NCBI RefSeq assembly: GCF_000211815.1 | Contig: NZ_GL890973.1 | Coordinates: forward strand, 180,820 to 244,819 | Length of the DNA: 64,000 nt | Source: Moorena producens 3L | Lineage (GTDB): Bacteria; Cyanobacteriota; Cyanobacteriia; Cyanobacteriales; Coleofasciculaceae | Reading direction: 5' to 3' | Shown here: one piece after another, positions 34,177-44,026 of the stretch | How the letters are laid out: each line of letters starts with the position of its first letter | How positions within the stretch are numbered: position 1 is the first letter of the stretch | Translations under genes and position numbers: made by a program | The notes under the pieces: generated by a model | What the model was told of the DNA's origin: nothing | Database searches by the model: none | The model's input: only the letters and a program-made list of their open reading frames with translations

Positions 34177-34560
34177 AAGCGGTCTTGGGGTTTTCCGCCA
34201 TGAGCGACTGCCGTGGGCTTGAACGTGATAGGTGATGTCGTTCGGTTGGGTTCGAGCTTTGGGCTTGCCCCGTTTCTGATAGTGGGGTTTCGACACCACA
34301 GTGCGGGTCTCCAGTCGATGCCAGGGTAAGCGCTGTTCAAATTGATCGAGACCAGCCCATGCATCTGGCTCACAGGCCAACTCTTGCACGCTCAATTTCT
34401 GTAGTTTGGTTTGCCAGTGGGGTGTTGCAATGGCTAAGTTTCTTCTGCAGTTGCTTTAGGTCAGACTCCTTGGGCTTCTGACTTTCTACCACAAACCAGT
34501 GTTGTTGCACTCCTGGGTATTTGCTATACATTCTCGGATCAGCGATAGCCTTCTATTCCT
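34165..34560 (-). pseudogene. IS1634/IS4-like transposase remnant
   Basis: On the minus strand, fragments read YPGVQQHWFVVESQKPKESD, then DLKQLQKKLSHCNTPLANQT, and in another frame QRLPWHRLETRTVVSKPHYQ and KRGKPKARTQ. These match a central segment of IS1634-type transposases. At least one frameshift and missing ends make it non-functional. Confidence 0.55.
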
Positions 34561-34728
34561 TTCTCAGTTAATTGTGATTGTGAGACTTTAAAGTCCGGAA
34601 TATCGGCTAATGGTTAATCTTTCAAGAACATTAAAAATACTATACATTTTCCCGATTTCCAAGAAAGCAGTCGTTAGGCTGAATATATAGAGCAACAATT
34701 CATTCAAAAAACGCGATCGCATACACCC

Positions 34729-35433
34729 ATGCTATTTAACCTAGCCAACCTCCCCTACTGGATCTTTTTGGGTATGGGAGTTCTACTGTTTCTGTTAGTC
34801 ATTGTTTCTGGTGGCGGAGACGATGACATTGATATAGATGCAGATCTAGATCTAGATGTGGATCTCAATGTAGATGTGGATGTCGGTACTGATACAGATA
34901 CTGATGCCGATGATGATTTAGGTGGTATTGAAATTCTAGGATGGGTAGGTATCGGCAAAGCCCCCCTAATTTTACTCTTGGCAACAGACTGTAGTCTTTT
35001 GGGACTTTTCGGCTGGATGTTCAATGTCATGATTGGTGGTGTTACTGGCAGTATTCCCACTGGGTTTTTGGCAGGGGTGGTATCAGTAATGTCATTGTTC
35101 CTGACCCTAGTTACCGGAGGATTCATCTCTCGACCGATAGGAAAAATTTTCGCCTCCTTTGGAGAAGATACCAGTAGCGATCGCTTAATTGGCTGTCAAG
35201 GTACAGTTTCATCTGCCACCCTTCCCAAGGAAAACCAAGGCAAAATCGGTCAAGTCGATGTCCTAGATCCAGCTCGTAATTTAGTTACAGTCAATGCCAC
35301 CTTACCAAATTGGGCAACAGTTACTCCTAAACGGGGGAACAAAGTGTTAGTGATTGACCGACACCATCATAACTATCTCGTAGTGCTTAAAGATAGTGCT
35401 GATCAGCAAGCCTGGTTTGACAATGCTTATTAG
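34729..35433 (+). CDS. YqiJ-like membrane protein with Asp-rich segment
   Basis: A 234-residue protein. An N-terminal helix (YWIFLGMGVLLFLLVIVSGG) is followed by an extreme acidic segment of about 35 residues made of DxD repeats (DIDIDADLDLDVDLNVDVDV), then two or three helices (APLILLLATDCSLLGLFGW) and a C-terminal OB-like domain (GCQGTVSSATLP, PKRGNKVLVIDRHHHNYLVV). This layout matches YqiJ/NfeD-like partners of flotillins. The flotillin gene follows 116 bp later on the same strand, so both probably work together in membrane microdomains. The acidic repeat might bind Ca2+, a guess. Confidence 0.82.
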   Translation: MLFNLANLPYWIFLGMGVLLFLLVIVSGGGDDDIDIDADLDLDVDLNVDVDVGTDTDTDADDDLGGIEILGWVGIGKAPLILLLATDCSLLGLFGWMFNVMIGGVTGSIPTGFLAGVVSVMSLFLTLVTGGFISRPIGKIFASFGEDTSSDRLIGCQGTVSSATLPKENQGKIGQVDVLDPARNLVTVNATLPNWATVTPKRGNKVLVIDRHHHNYLVVLKDSADQQAWFDNAY

Positions 35434-35549
35434 TCAGCAAAGGCCCACAACCTGCTGTGATGTATATCAGTTCGTCAAGATTATCATAAATTTTCTGATT
35501 TTCCCTGATTAGTATATAGAGCTCCATTTATCAGCAAATCGATTTAGCC

Positions 35550-37655
35550 ATGTCAAACTCATCGATGAATACAACAACAGTGCAAACTGTTCCGGTACAG
35601 TCATCTATAGCCCAGCTTCCTCCTGGAATTCTATTTTTCCCCGGTGTAATTGGAGGTCTGATTGTATTATTGCTATTAAGCATCTGGGCTTACACCAGAG
35701 TTTATGTCATCACCCCCAACAACGAAGCATTTTTGCGGACAGGTGGTGTCTTTGTCAAAAAGAAAACGGTTATTCTCAGTGGCGGGTGTGTGGTTTTGCC
35801 AGGATTTCATGAACTTACCCGTATCCCACTCAGAGAAATTTCTATTGATGTTGAGCGAACCGGTAACCTAGCAGTTCGGACCCAAGATTACCTGCGGGCT
35901 AATATGCGGGTAACCTTTTATGTCTGTATCAATGCCAATGAAGACGATGTGATTACCGCTGCCCAACGACTATCTCGTGAAGGTAAAATTTCCCCCGAAG
36001 ATATTAAAGAAGCTATCGAAAAACGGGCGGATGATGCTATTAGAGCAGCAGCCAAGAAAAAGAATTTGGCAGAAATTGATTCCGATAAATTAGGATTTGC
36101 TGATGAAGTGTTGAATTTAATTCAGCAAGACTTAAGAAAAGTCGGATTAACCCTCAATAATATCGCGATTTCTGAGATAGAAGAAAGTGATACCTACGAT
36201 ACGAATAACTTCTTTGATGCCCAAGGAGTACGTCTGCGCACGGAAACTATTCAAAAATCAATTCAGCAAAAAACTGAAGTTGAGCTAAATACCAAAGTTG
36301 CCATTGAAGAGAAAGAACTCAACGCTGAAAAGCAATCCCTACGCATTGCCCAAGAACAAGAAGAAGCGAAACTGGGTCAAAAGCTTGAGGTTGAAGCCCT
36401 AAAAGCCCAGCGTGAGCGGGAAATCGAAGAAGCTAAAGCCACAGAAGCAGCCACAATTCAGCGGACTAAAATTTTACAGAATAAGTCTGTAGAAGAGGAA
36501 GAAATTCGGAAACTACTGGCCTTGCAGCAAAGCCAAATTGAAGCCGATATCACCCTAGAGGAAAGGAATAAAGCCCTTAAGGTAGCACAAACCCTGCAAA
36601 AACAAGAAGCTGAATTGGCAGAAATTAATCGTCAGAAAACCTTAGAAGAGGAAAAGATTCAACAACAGCTGGGAGTCCAAGCTAAGAAAATTCAGGCAGA
36701 TATTGAATTAGAAGAACGGAATAAAGCCCTCAAGGTGGCACAAATCCTGCAAAAACAGGAAGCAGAAGTAGCTGAAGTTACTCGTCAGAAAACCGTCGAT
36801 GCTGCGTTGCTTAATTCTCAGGTAGAATTGGCAGAAGCAGAACGAGAGTCAAAAATTGCTCAACAAGACGCTGCGATCGCAATTTCTGAAAAAGAACGCG
36901 ATCGCTTCAATTCCGAAGCCGAACGAGCTCAAGCTGAAGCCGCTGTAGCCACGGCTAAGGAAGTAGAAGAGGCCGAACGGCAACAACGCCTTTCTATGAT
37001 TGCTGCTGAACAAGAAGCCGAACAACGGCGGATTGGTGAGCAAAACGTGGTGGAAATCGATGTATTCCGCCGGTCTCGTCAAGCTGAAGCAGCCAGACAA
37101 GCAGCAGAACTAGAAGCTGAGTCGATCCGCACCCTAGCAGACGCAAATCGGGATAAAGCCTTGGCAGAGGCAGAAGGTAAACGATCCCTGATCGAAGCCG
37201 AAAATTCCATCAGCGATGCTCAGCTAACTGCTAAAATCATCACTACCATATGGCCAGAGTTGGCAAATCAACTACCAGAAATTGCCAAAGCCTTGGCTCC
37301 CCAGCCAGGAATTTTGGGAGATACTCGGATTTACTCCTTCCCCGGTGTCAATGGCAATAATGGTAACGGAGCTAGCAGTGTAGGTGACATCAACAAACTA
37401 CTACTGTCTACCAGTGGCTTATCAATGATTAATGGTTTGTTAGAGGAAGGCAAGCTAGGGGAGTTGATTAGTCAAATCCGCCAGATGATGACTCACAACA
37501 GTAGCACAATCACCAGTAACACAATCACACCAAAGGAGAAGAAAACCCCGACCACGGATATCATCCCATCACGGCCACCAGCAACCTCAAACCTTACCGA
37601 AAAAAACCACCTTACCCAGCCAAGCATCAAGAAACCGAAATCAGGGAAAGGCTAA
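35550..37655 (+). CDS. Flotillin family protein (YqiK-type)
   Basis: A 701-residue flotillin. An N-terminal membrane helix (FFPGVIGGLIVLLLLSIWAY) precedes the SPFH domain (about residues 50-230; VITPNNEAFLRTGG, LREISIDVERTGNLAVRTQD). A long Glu/Ala/Gln coiled coil follows, with a near-duplicated block LEERNKALKVAQ at about 342 and 390. The tail from about 590 has Gly/Asn-rich and Thr/Pro-rich low complexity. Flotillins scaffold membrane domains; YqiJ upstream supports the YqiJ-YqiK pair. The stop codon borders a palindromic repeat that could serve as terminator. Confidence 0.9.
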   Translation: MSNSSMNTTTVQTVPVQSSIAQLPPGILFFPGVIGGLIVLLLLSIWAYTRVYVITPNNEAFLRTGGVFVKKKTVILSGGCVVLPGFHELTRIPLREISIDVERTGNLAVRTQDYLRANMRVTFYVCINANEDDVITAAQRLSREGKISPEDIKEAIEKRADDAIRAAAKKKNLAEIDSDKLGFADEVLNLIQQDLRKVGLTLNNIAISEIEESDTYDTNNFFDAQGVRLRTETIQKSIQQKTEVELNTKVAIEEKELNAEKQSLRIAQEQEEAKLGQKLEVEALKAQREREIEEAKATEAATIQRTKILQNKSVEEEEIRKLLALQQSQIEADITLEERNKALKVAQTLQKQEAELAEINRQKTLEEEKIQQQLGVQAKKIQADIELEERNKALKVAQILQKQEAEVAEVTRQKTVDAALLNSQVELAEAERESKIAQQDAAIAISEKERDRFNSEAERAQAEAAVATAKEVEEAERQQRLSMIAAEQEAEQRRIGEQNVVEIDVFRRSRQAEAARQAAELEAESIRTLADANRDKALAEAEGKRSLIEAENSISDAQLTAKIITTIWPELANQLPEIAKALAPQPGILGDTRIYSFPGVNGNNGNGASSVGDINKLLLSTSGLSMINGLLEEGKLGELISQIRQMMTHNSSTITSNTITPKEKKTPTTDIIPSRPPATSNLTEKNHLTQPSIKKPKSGKG

Positions 37656-37752
37656 GGTGCGCTTGACCTTGGCGAATTAAATTCGCTATAGGTGGGCTTT
37701 CCAATGGGCGAGTAAATCGCCCTTGGATCCCACCTCAAGGTGCGCGAACGGG
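37655..37752. repeat. Composite nested palindrome after the flotillin gene
   Basis: AGGTGCGCTTGACCTTGGCG begins a copy of the palindrome at 13329, interrupted by a second one with AGGTGGG...CCCACCT arms enclosing GGGCGAGTAAATCGCCC, and ended by GCGCGCACCT. It begins at the last base of the flotillin stop codon. Confidence 0.75.
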
Positions 37753-37883
37753 CGCGCACCTGAAGTATTAAGAATTCATAATTGATACTTCATGCTTCAC
37801 AATTCATAGTTTCTTTGTATAGTTCGAGCAATCTTCGCTCCAATTTGATAACCTAGCTAAAATAATCTCGGAAGAAAAACAGC

Positions 37884-39047
37884 GTGGATATTCAAATTGG
37901 GCGAGGTAAGATAGCTCGCAGAGCCTACGGCATCGATGAAATTGCACTTGTTCCCGGACAGCGGACACTCGACCCCAGTTTGGCTGATACTCGCTGGCGT
38001 ATTGGCGGTATTGAACGAGAAATTCCTATTATCGCCAGCGCTATGGATGGGGTGATTGATGTGTCCATGGCAGTCAAGTTGTCCCAAATTGGGGCAATGG
38101 GGGTTCTCAACTTAGAAGGGATTCAAACCCGTTATTCTGACCCATCACCCATTCTAGACCGCATTGCCTCGGTGGGAAATTCTGAGTTTGTTCCCCTGAT
38201 GCAGGAACTTTATAGTTCACCGATTAAGCCAGAATTGATTACCCAGCGAATTCGGGAAATCAAAGACCAAGGTGCTATTGCAGCTGTGAGTCTGACCCCT
38301 GCTGGAGCCAGTAAATATAGTCAGGTAGTGGCAGAGGCTGGTGCTGATTTAATGTTTGTTCAAGCAACAGTCGTTTCTACAGCTCACCTGTCACCAGAGT
38401 CCATCAATCCCCTGGATTTGGCACAGTTTTGTCAGGATATGCCCATGCCAGTAATTTTGGGGAATTGCGTGACCTACGACGTTGCCCTCAATTTGATGAA
38501 AGTTGGGGCAACTGCTGTCTTGGTGGGTATTGGTCCTGGTGCTGCTTGTACCTCTCGGGGTGTCTTGGGTGTCGGTGTACCTCAGGCAACAGCAGTTGCA
38601 GATTGCGCTGCTGCCCGTGACGACTACTATCTCGAAACCGGTAACTATGTGCAAGTGATTGCTGATGGCGGTTTAATTACAGGAGGTGACATCTGTAAGT
38701 GTATTGCTTGTGGTGCTGATGGGGTGATGATTGGTTCTCCTTTCGCCCGTGCCAAAGAAGCTCCCGGACAAGGATTTCATTGGGGGATGGCAACCCCTTC
38801 CAGCGTGCTACCCCGTGGGACACGAATTAAAGTGGGCAGCACTGGCACACTTGAGCAAATTCTGACTGGACCAGCCCAAATGGATGATGGCACCCACAAC
38901 CTTTTGGGAGCATTGAAAACCAGTATGGGAACCCTCGGAGCAAAAAACCTCAAGGAAATGCAACAAGTGGAAGTAGTGATTGCTCCCTCTCTGCTAACAG
39001 AAGGAAAAGTATACCAGAAAGCTCAGCAGTTGGGTATGGGTAAATAA
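37884..39047 (+). CDS. guaB3: GuaB3-family IMP dehydrogenase-related protein
   Basis: A 387-residue protein starting at GTG. It has the TIM-barrel IMPDH fold without a CBS module: ALVPGQRTLDPS at the start, the loop GPGAACTSRGVLGVGVPQ with the predicted catalytic Cys (about residue 220), IADGGLITGGDICKCIACGA and a KVGSTGTLEQ flap. GuaB3 is typical of cyanobacteria and actinobacteria; it interconverts purine nucleotides or is an inactive relative, depending on species. It is monocistronic. Confidence 0.9.
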   Translation: MDIQIGRGKIARRAYGIDEIALVPGQRTLDPSLADTRWRIGGIEREIPIIASAMDGVIDVSMAVKLSQIGAMGVLNLEGIQTRYSDPSPILDRIASVGNSEFVPLMQELYSSPIKPELITQRIREIKDQGAIAAVSLTPAGASKYSQVVAEAGADLMFVQATVVSTAHLSPESINPLDLAQFCQDMPMPVILGNCVTYDVALNLMKVGATAVLVGIGPGAACTSRGVLGVGVPQATAVADCAAARDDYYLETGNYVQVIADGGLITGGDICKCIACGADGVMIGSPFARAKEAPGQGFHWGMATPSSVLPRGTRIKVGSTGTLEQILTGPAQMDDGTHNLLGALKTSMGTLGAKNLKEMQQVEVVIAPSLLTEGKVYQKAQQLGMGK

Positions 39048-39189
39048 TATAGTGTCTAGTTGAATACTTATCATTCTTGGTTGTTCATCAATTTAAAATT
39101 GAAACTTGACCATTGACAATTACCAAATATTATGGTATTAGATATATCAGCTTTTCTACAGCTTTCTAAAGTTCACTAACAACTGTTGT

Positions 39190-39273
39190 CAATAGTTCAA
39201 GCACAATAGTTCAAGCACAATAGTTCAAGCACAATAGTTCAAGCACAATAGTTCAAGCACAATAGTTCAAGCA
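39190..39273. repeat. Six 14-bp tandem repeats CAATAGTTCAAGCA
   Basis: Six consecutive perfect copies of CAATAGTTCAAGCA, 84 bp in all, behind guaB3. Slippage-prone. Confidence 0.9.
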
Positions 39274-39289
39274 ATGAGTAGATATACTT

Positions 39290-39680
39290 ATCACGCTCAC
39301 CGCCTATCGTCAAAATTTTTCGACTGGTAGGATTTTTTCAGAAAGTGCCGGAAAACCTGGTATCATTAAATAAATCTATGACATTGAAGCATCAGACAGC
39401 TAATCAAATCTGTTTTGTAGTAAATGTCAAATATGCCCAGATTCTGGGCAAGCGCTTTTGGGAAAATCCCAAAAGCTTTGAGAGATACCTCCCCATCAGT
39501 TAATGATGTGCTATACAAGGCTTCTGCAGATGCGGCGGAAATGCTGGGTTAAATGTATCTGGCTTGGAAATTGCTGAAAAAAAATCAACGGTGACATACA
39601 ATGGAAAAAGCGGAGACAAATGTTTCCGTTCACTCCTCACACCACACTCCGCCCGGACCTAGTTCGGGCGGTTCCTTATT
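39290..39680 (+). other. Gene-free segment ended by a terminator; possible RNA gene or small ORF
   Basis: No long frame. It has a hairpin GCTTTTGGGAAAATCCCAAAAGC near 39450-39475 (written within 39-codon frame 39433-39552, MPRFWASAFGKIPKALRD) and ends with a good intrinsic terminator. The absence of tandem repeats here, in contrast to both sides, suggests a transcribed unit, but I cannot identify it. Confidence 0.3.
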
Positions 39681-39681
39681 T
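39649..39681 (+). terminator. Intrinsic terminator
   Basis: CCGCCCG (39649-39655) pairs with CGGGCGG (39665-39671), 9-nt loop, followed by TTCCTTATTT. Confidence 0.6.
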
Positions 39682-39726
39682 GGCTCATTTTGAAGGTTGT
39701 TCGCCTTTGGCGTCCCTTGTAGGGTA

Positions 39727-40108
39727 GGTTGTTCGCGTAGCGTGGCCAATAGGCCAAGGTTAGCTGGTTGAAGGTTGTTCGCGTAGCGTGGCCAATAGCC
39801 CAAGGTTAGCTGGTTGAAGGTTGTTCGCGTAGCGTGGCCAATAGCCCAAGGTTAGCTGGTTGAAGGTTGAAAGTTGAGAAGATAACCTGTAACCTTCAAA
39901 CTGCCACCTGTAACCTGTAACCTAATAACCTGTAACCTAATAACCTGTAACCTAATAACCTGTAACCTAATAACCTGTAACCTAATAACCTGTAACCTAA
40001 TAACCTGTAACCTGTAACCTGTAACCTGTAACCTTCAACCTGTAACCTTCAACCTGTAACCTTCAACCTGTAACCTTCAACCTGTAACCTTCAACCTGTA
40101 ACTTCTAA
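39727..40108. repeat. Block of GTTGTTCGCGTAGCGTGGCC units and AACCTGT heptamers
   Basis: Three copies of about 46 bp (GTTGTTCGCGTAGCGTGGCC, then AATAGCCCAAGGTTAGCTGG) at 39727-39865, then many heptamers of the AACCTGT/AACCTAAT/AACCTTC type to 40108. These are the same units that are found inside mutS2. Confidence 0.85.
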
Positions 40109-40232
40109 CCGCGTCACCTGCTGTTCCCGCCCCATGGGAGTGTCAACTTTTGCCCAAGATATTTAATCGGTGTTGTGACTATGGTAGAATTTCGTAGGTA
40201 CGTAGCAAAAGTATTCGCAAGGATTTCCAGGC

Positions 40233-40556
40233 ATGTCAAAAGCCGCCCCAGTTACAGACTCCAGCTTTCAGAAAGAGGTACTTGAGAGCGACATCCCAGT
40301 ATTGGTAGATTTTTGGGCACCTTGGTGCGGTCCCTGTCGGATGGTGTCTCCGGTTGTAGATGAGATAGCAGACCAGTACGAGGGTCAGGTGAAAGTCGTT
40401 AAGCTGAACACCGACGAAAATCCTAAGGTGGCAGGTGATTATGGTATCCGCAGCATACCAACGTTGATGATTTTCAAGGGAGGTCAACGAGTAGATATGG
40501 TGGTGGGTGCAGTCCCCAAAACTACCTTGGGGAATACTCTCGAAAAGCACCTCTAA
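40233..40556 (+). CDS. trxA: Thioredoxin
   Basis: A 107-residue thioredoxin with the redox motif WCGPC at residues 31-35, the cis-Pro loop SIPTLMIFKGG and the usual C-terminal helix. It reduces protein disulphides in the cytoplasm. Its length and sequence are typical of m-type cyanobacterial TrxA. It starts at ATG 40233 and stands alone between a repeat block and a convergent chemoreceptor gene. Confidence 0.95.
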   Translation: MSKAAPVTDSSFQKEVLESDIPVLVDFWAPWCGPCRMVSPVVDEIADQYEGQVKVVKLNTDENPKVAGDYGIRSIPTLMIFKGGQRVDMVVGAVPKTTLGNTLEKHL

Positions 40557-40622
40557 TGGCAAAAGGCTTGTAGGCAAAAGGGGAAATGTAAAAGATTGCT
40601 TCCCACCTCCTCAGCTCCTCAG

Positions 40623-43601
40623 CTATTCGTCACCAATCTTAAATTGACCAACGGACATCTGCAACTTCTGGGCAACCTCTACAGTTGTTCGTAGGGATTG
40701 AGAGACTTCCCCAGAAGAATGAGAGGTTTGTCGGGAGGTGGCAGCAATTTCCTGTATTAAGTCAGTAACGTCCCGAGATGTTTTGGCTTGGGAAACTGTG
40801 GCGTTAGAAATAGATTGGACTAACTGGTCAATCTCATGGGAGACGGCAACAATTTCTTCTAGGCTCTGTTTAGCCTTGAAAACCATTTGGGTTCCATCAA
40901 CCACTTGTTTTTTTCCGTCTTCCATGGCTTTGACCACCTCTTGGGTTTCCTGCTGAATGGTGTCAATCACCTGTTCAATGTCTTTGATGGCATTGGCTGA
41001 CTGGGTTGCTAGTCTACCCACTTGTTCCGCAATCACTCGAAACCCTTCTCCCTCTTCTCCCGCACGGCTCGCTTCAATCCCAGCATTGACTGACAGTAAA
41101 TTAGTCTGTACGGCTATTTCCTGTACCAACCCCACTACTTTAGCAATCTCCTGAGAAGATTCCCCTAGCAGCTTTACTTTTTTTGCTGTGTTGACTACAG
41201 TCTCTCGCAAATTTACAATAGTCTTAACTGTGCTATCCATGGCTTGCCCACTAGTAAGGGCAGCGTTTGAGGCGATGTGAGAAACGTCTGCTGCTTGGCG
41301 GGCATTTTTTGAGACGGCTTCAATCGAGTACATCATCTGCTCAATAGAGCTTAGAGTGTTGGTAACCTTATCTGACTGCTCGATGGCTTGCTGGGCTAAT
41401 TCACCCACTGCCTGTTCATCAGCAGCAACAGCAGTATTAACTTGGGTCGAGGCAAGTTTGACCTGGATCACAATTTGCCGCAAACTTTCAATCAGGGCAT
41501 TGAAGAAGTCCGCCACTGTACCAATTTCCCCCTCACCCACTTCCGCCCGGACTGTGAGGTCTCCCTTGGCAGCATTTTCCACATTATACAAAAGTTCCAG
41601 TACTTGGTGCTGGAGTGCTTCTTTTTGCTGACGTTGTTCAATAGCATTTAACTCCGCCGCCCGGCGTGCTTGTTCGATTTGGTCAGAGGTTGATGCTGCT
41701 TTCTTTAGCGCTAAGTCCGCGTCTACTCGTGCTTGTTGTAACTGTTCAAACAGATCAGCTTGGTTGAGGGCAAAGCCAATCTGAATCGCCAATTGCTTTA
41801 ATAAATCCGCCTCTTCTGGCTGCCAGTCCCGTGGCTCAGAACACTGGTGAGCACATAATAAACCTACCAGTTCCTCCTCATGCAAAATGGGCGCAACTAT
41901 GTTGGCTTTGACCTGTAGCCGTTCGAGAATCTCACAGTGGCAGCCCGTTAAGCTAGCTTCATAAACGTTATGGCAAACCCAAACTCGCCCGCTTCTGAAC
42001 CGATCCACAGACCCTGGCCGCAATGGGTCATTGATAAATTTCCCCATGGCTTGAATCCAACCAGGTGCTACGGATTCCGCCATGATTGTTCCACTATCCC
42101 ACCCTTCATTGAATCTATAGATCACCACCCGGTCGGTTTGCAAGATGCTGCGAACTCCATCTACTGAGGTACTGAGGATATTTTCTGATGTCACAGATTT
42201 ATAAATAAGGCTGGTAAACTCAGCCAATAACTGGGAGCGCTCCGCTATGGCTTGCTGCAGAAAAGCCTGTTGAGCGAGAGCTTCTTCCTTAGATACGATG
42301 TTGTCAGCAAGTTTATTGAAGGTATCTGCCAGTTGACCAAGTTCATCAGTAGCTATTACCTCAGCACGGGTTTGGCGATCGCCTGCTGCAAATTTATGGG
42401 TAGTCTGGTGTAGCCTTTTAATCGGTTCAGCAATAGACCGCCCCAGCAGAATTGCCAAAAATACATCTATTGCTAATGCCAAGAACCCAATCGACCCTTG
42501 TACCAGTAGGCTACCTGTAAGAAAATCATTCAGGTCAGATTCGCTAGTCCCCCGGACTAATACTGCCACCGGTTCTCCCTGAGAATCCATTAGAGCTTTT
42601 GCTGCCATGGTGTAGGTTTGCTCTCCTACCTTCTGACGGTCGGTAACTAACTCGCCCACTTTACCAACATTAACAGCTTTCTCAAGTAGGGATTGGTTAG
42701 GTAAGGGAAGATCAGATTGGGCTTGCTCCAAATTGGCAGCTTTACCTTGGTCTAAGGCTGTTACTAAAGCAAATTCTCCCGAAGGCTGACGCAAATAAAC
42801 AGCACTGTAGCCTCCGTTAAAGGTTTTCAGGGTTTCCTTGACAATCGGTTCCTTGCCATTAACAATATCCCCAGAAACCAAAGCACCAATCACCTCGTCA
42901 GTTTTTCGGTCTTTTACTGGTGTGACCGTGTAACGAATTAGGGCACCTTGCTTTAGGGCATCTTGCTTGATCAACCCCTCAGGCAAAGGGGGTGATTCTT
43001 TTTTTAATTCTTCCCAGCTTACAATTTGATTGGCTGTAATTTGCTGAGACTGCTTGAGGACTTGACTAACCAGGTTATTGGGATCAAACCTTTCTTCTTT
43101 CCGGTCAGCATTAGCATTAACAATAATTCGTAAATCTTTGTCCACCAGAGTGGCATATTCAATCTGGCGAGCCTTAACTTCATTCTGGAGAATCTGCTTA
43201 ACTTGTCCCTTTAATGACTTGGACAATAACTGATTTCTACTATGGGCAAGAGCAGCTTCAATAATAGCAGTATTTTCCGATTGACCACGGAAACCAAACC
43301 CCATTTGGTTGATTTTAATGTTGTAGTTGATTTCTGTGACAGCCAATTCTGACTGAGCTTGTCCACGTAATTGTGCTCTTCCTCCGAATATAATTAATAT
43401 TGCTCCTACACCCATTAGTGCAGCCACAGAGATTACTTCGGAGGAAAACAAACTAACAATTTGCTTACTCCTAACTGGTAAGTTATAAAACCATTGTAGG
43501 CGTGATTTTTTGCTTTGTTGAGAATAAGAAATTCTGAGGGTAGTCGTTGGCTTGATTACGGGGCGCAATTGTCTACCTGTCATTATTAAGTAACTATCCA
43601 A
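40623..43601 (-). CDS. Methyl-accepting chemotaxis protein with GAF domain (PixJ-like)
   Basis: A 992-residue receptor. TM1 is at about residues 50-75, a periplasmic sensor part follows to TM2 (GSIGFLALAIDVFLAILLG, about 367-385), then HAMP, a phytochrome-type GAF domain (about 455-615) and the MCP signalling domain with hairpin tip QTNLLSVNAGIEASRAGEEG (about 830). The GAF domain contains YRFNEGWDSG and TGCHCEIL, where bilin-binding relatives carry a Cys-His pair, so a light-sensing role is possible. A CheY-like gene lies upstream on the same strand. It should control motility by a CheA kinase encoded elsewhere. Confidence 0.9.
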   Translation of the reverse strand: MDSYLIMTGRQLRPVIKPTTTLRISYSQQSKKSRLQWFYNLPVRSKQIVSLFSSEVISVAALMGVGAILIIFGGRAQLRGQAQSELAVTEINYNIKINQMGFGFRGQSENTAIIEAALAHSRNQLLSKSLKGQVKQILQNEVKARQIEYATLVDKDLRIIVNANADRKEERFDPNNLVSQVLKQSQQITANQIVSWEELKKESPPLPEGLIKQDALKQGALIRYTVTPVKDRKTDEVIGALVSGDIVNGKEPIVKETLKTFNGGYSAVYLRQPSGEFALVTALDQGKAANLEQAQSDLPLPNQSLLEKAVNVGKVGELVTDRQKVGEQTYTMAAKALMDSQGEPVAVLVRGTSESDLNDFLTGSLLVQGSIGFLALAIDVFLAILLGRSIAEPIKRLHQTTHKFAAGDRQTRAEVIATDELGQLADTFNKLADNIVSKEEALAQQAFLQQAIAERSQLLAEFTSLIYKSVTSENILSTSVDGVRSILQTDRVVIYRFNEGWDSGTIMAESVAPGWIQAMGKFINDPLRPGSVDRFRSGRVWVCHNVYEASLTGCHCEILERLQVKANIVAPILHEEELVGLLCAHQCSEPRDWQPEEADLLKQLAIQIGFALNQADLFEQLQQARVDADLALKKAASTSDQIEQARRAAELNAIEQRQQKEALQHQVLELLYNVENAAKGDLTVRAEVGEGEIGTVADFFNALIESLRQIVIQVKLASTQVNTAVAADEQAVGELAQQAIEQSDKVTNTLSSIEQMMYSIEAVSKNARQAADVSHIASNAALTSGQAMDSTVKTIVNLRETVVNTAKKVKLLGESSQEIAKVVGLVQEIAVQTNLLSVNAGIEASRAGEEGEGFRVIAEQVGRLATQSANAIKDIEQVIDTIQQETQEVVKAMEDGKKQVVDGTQMVFKAKQSLEEIVAVSHEIDQLVQSISNATVSQAKTSRDVTDLIQEIAATSRQTSHSSGEVSQSLRTTVEVAQKLQMSVGQFKIGDE

Positions 43602-44026
43602 CTAGTTTAATTAAAAAAAAATAAAAAAAATTATAAGTATCTTATTATTTTTTTTATTTGAATTTTTTGTGATTTCAATAAAATAGAATAAATTTTATTT
43701 TTTTTATAGCGGAGCTCATATTAATGAGGTACAGACACCTATTTTTACCCTGTGCCCTGATCCGAAGTTCCCTGTTCCCTAAAATCCAAAACTTGTGGAC
43801 TTCACCTATTTGATGATAAATGCTATAATTTTTATGACAGTACTGTGTTGCCTGTAATATCGCTAGCCACAAAAAAAAAATAATCGCAATAATAATAACA
43901 GAAATAAATTAATTTAAATTAAATCGATTTTTATCTATTACTTTTATCTCTTTTAAGAGATAAATTATTAGGGGCTAATTAGTGTTATGACTCCTATGAA
44001 TCAAATGATGTGAATCAACTGATGAC
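43602..44026. other. AT-rich gap with an A-tract
   Basis: Contains long A/T runs around 43610-43700 and nothing coding that I recognise. It separates the CheY-like gene from the chemoreceptor; co-transcription is possible. Confidence 0.4.
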
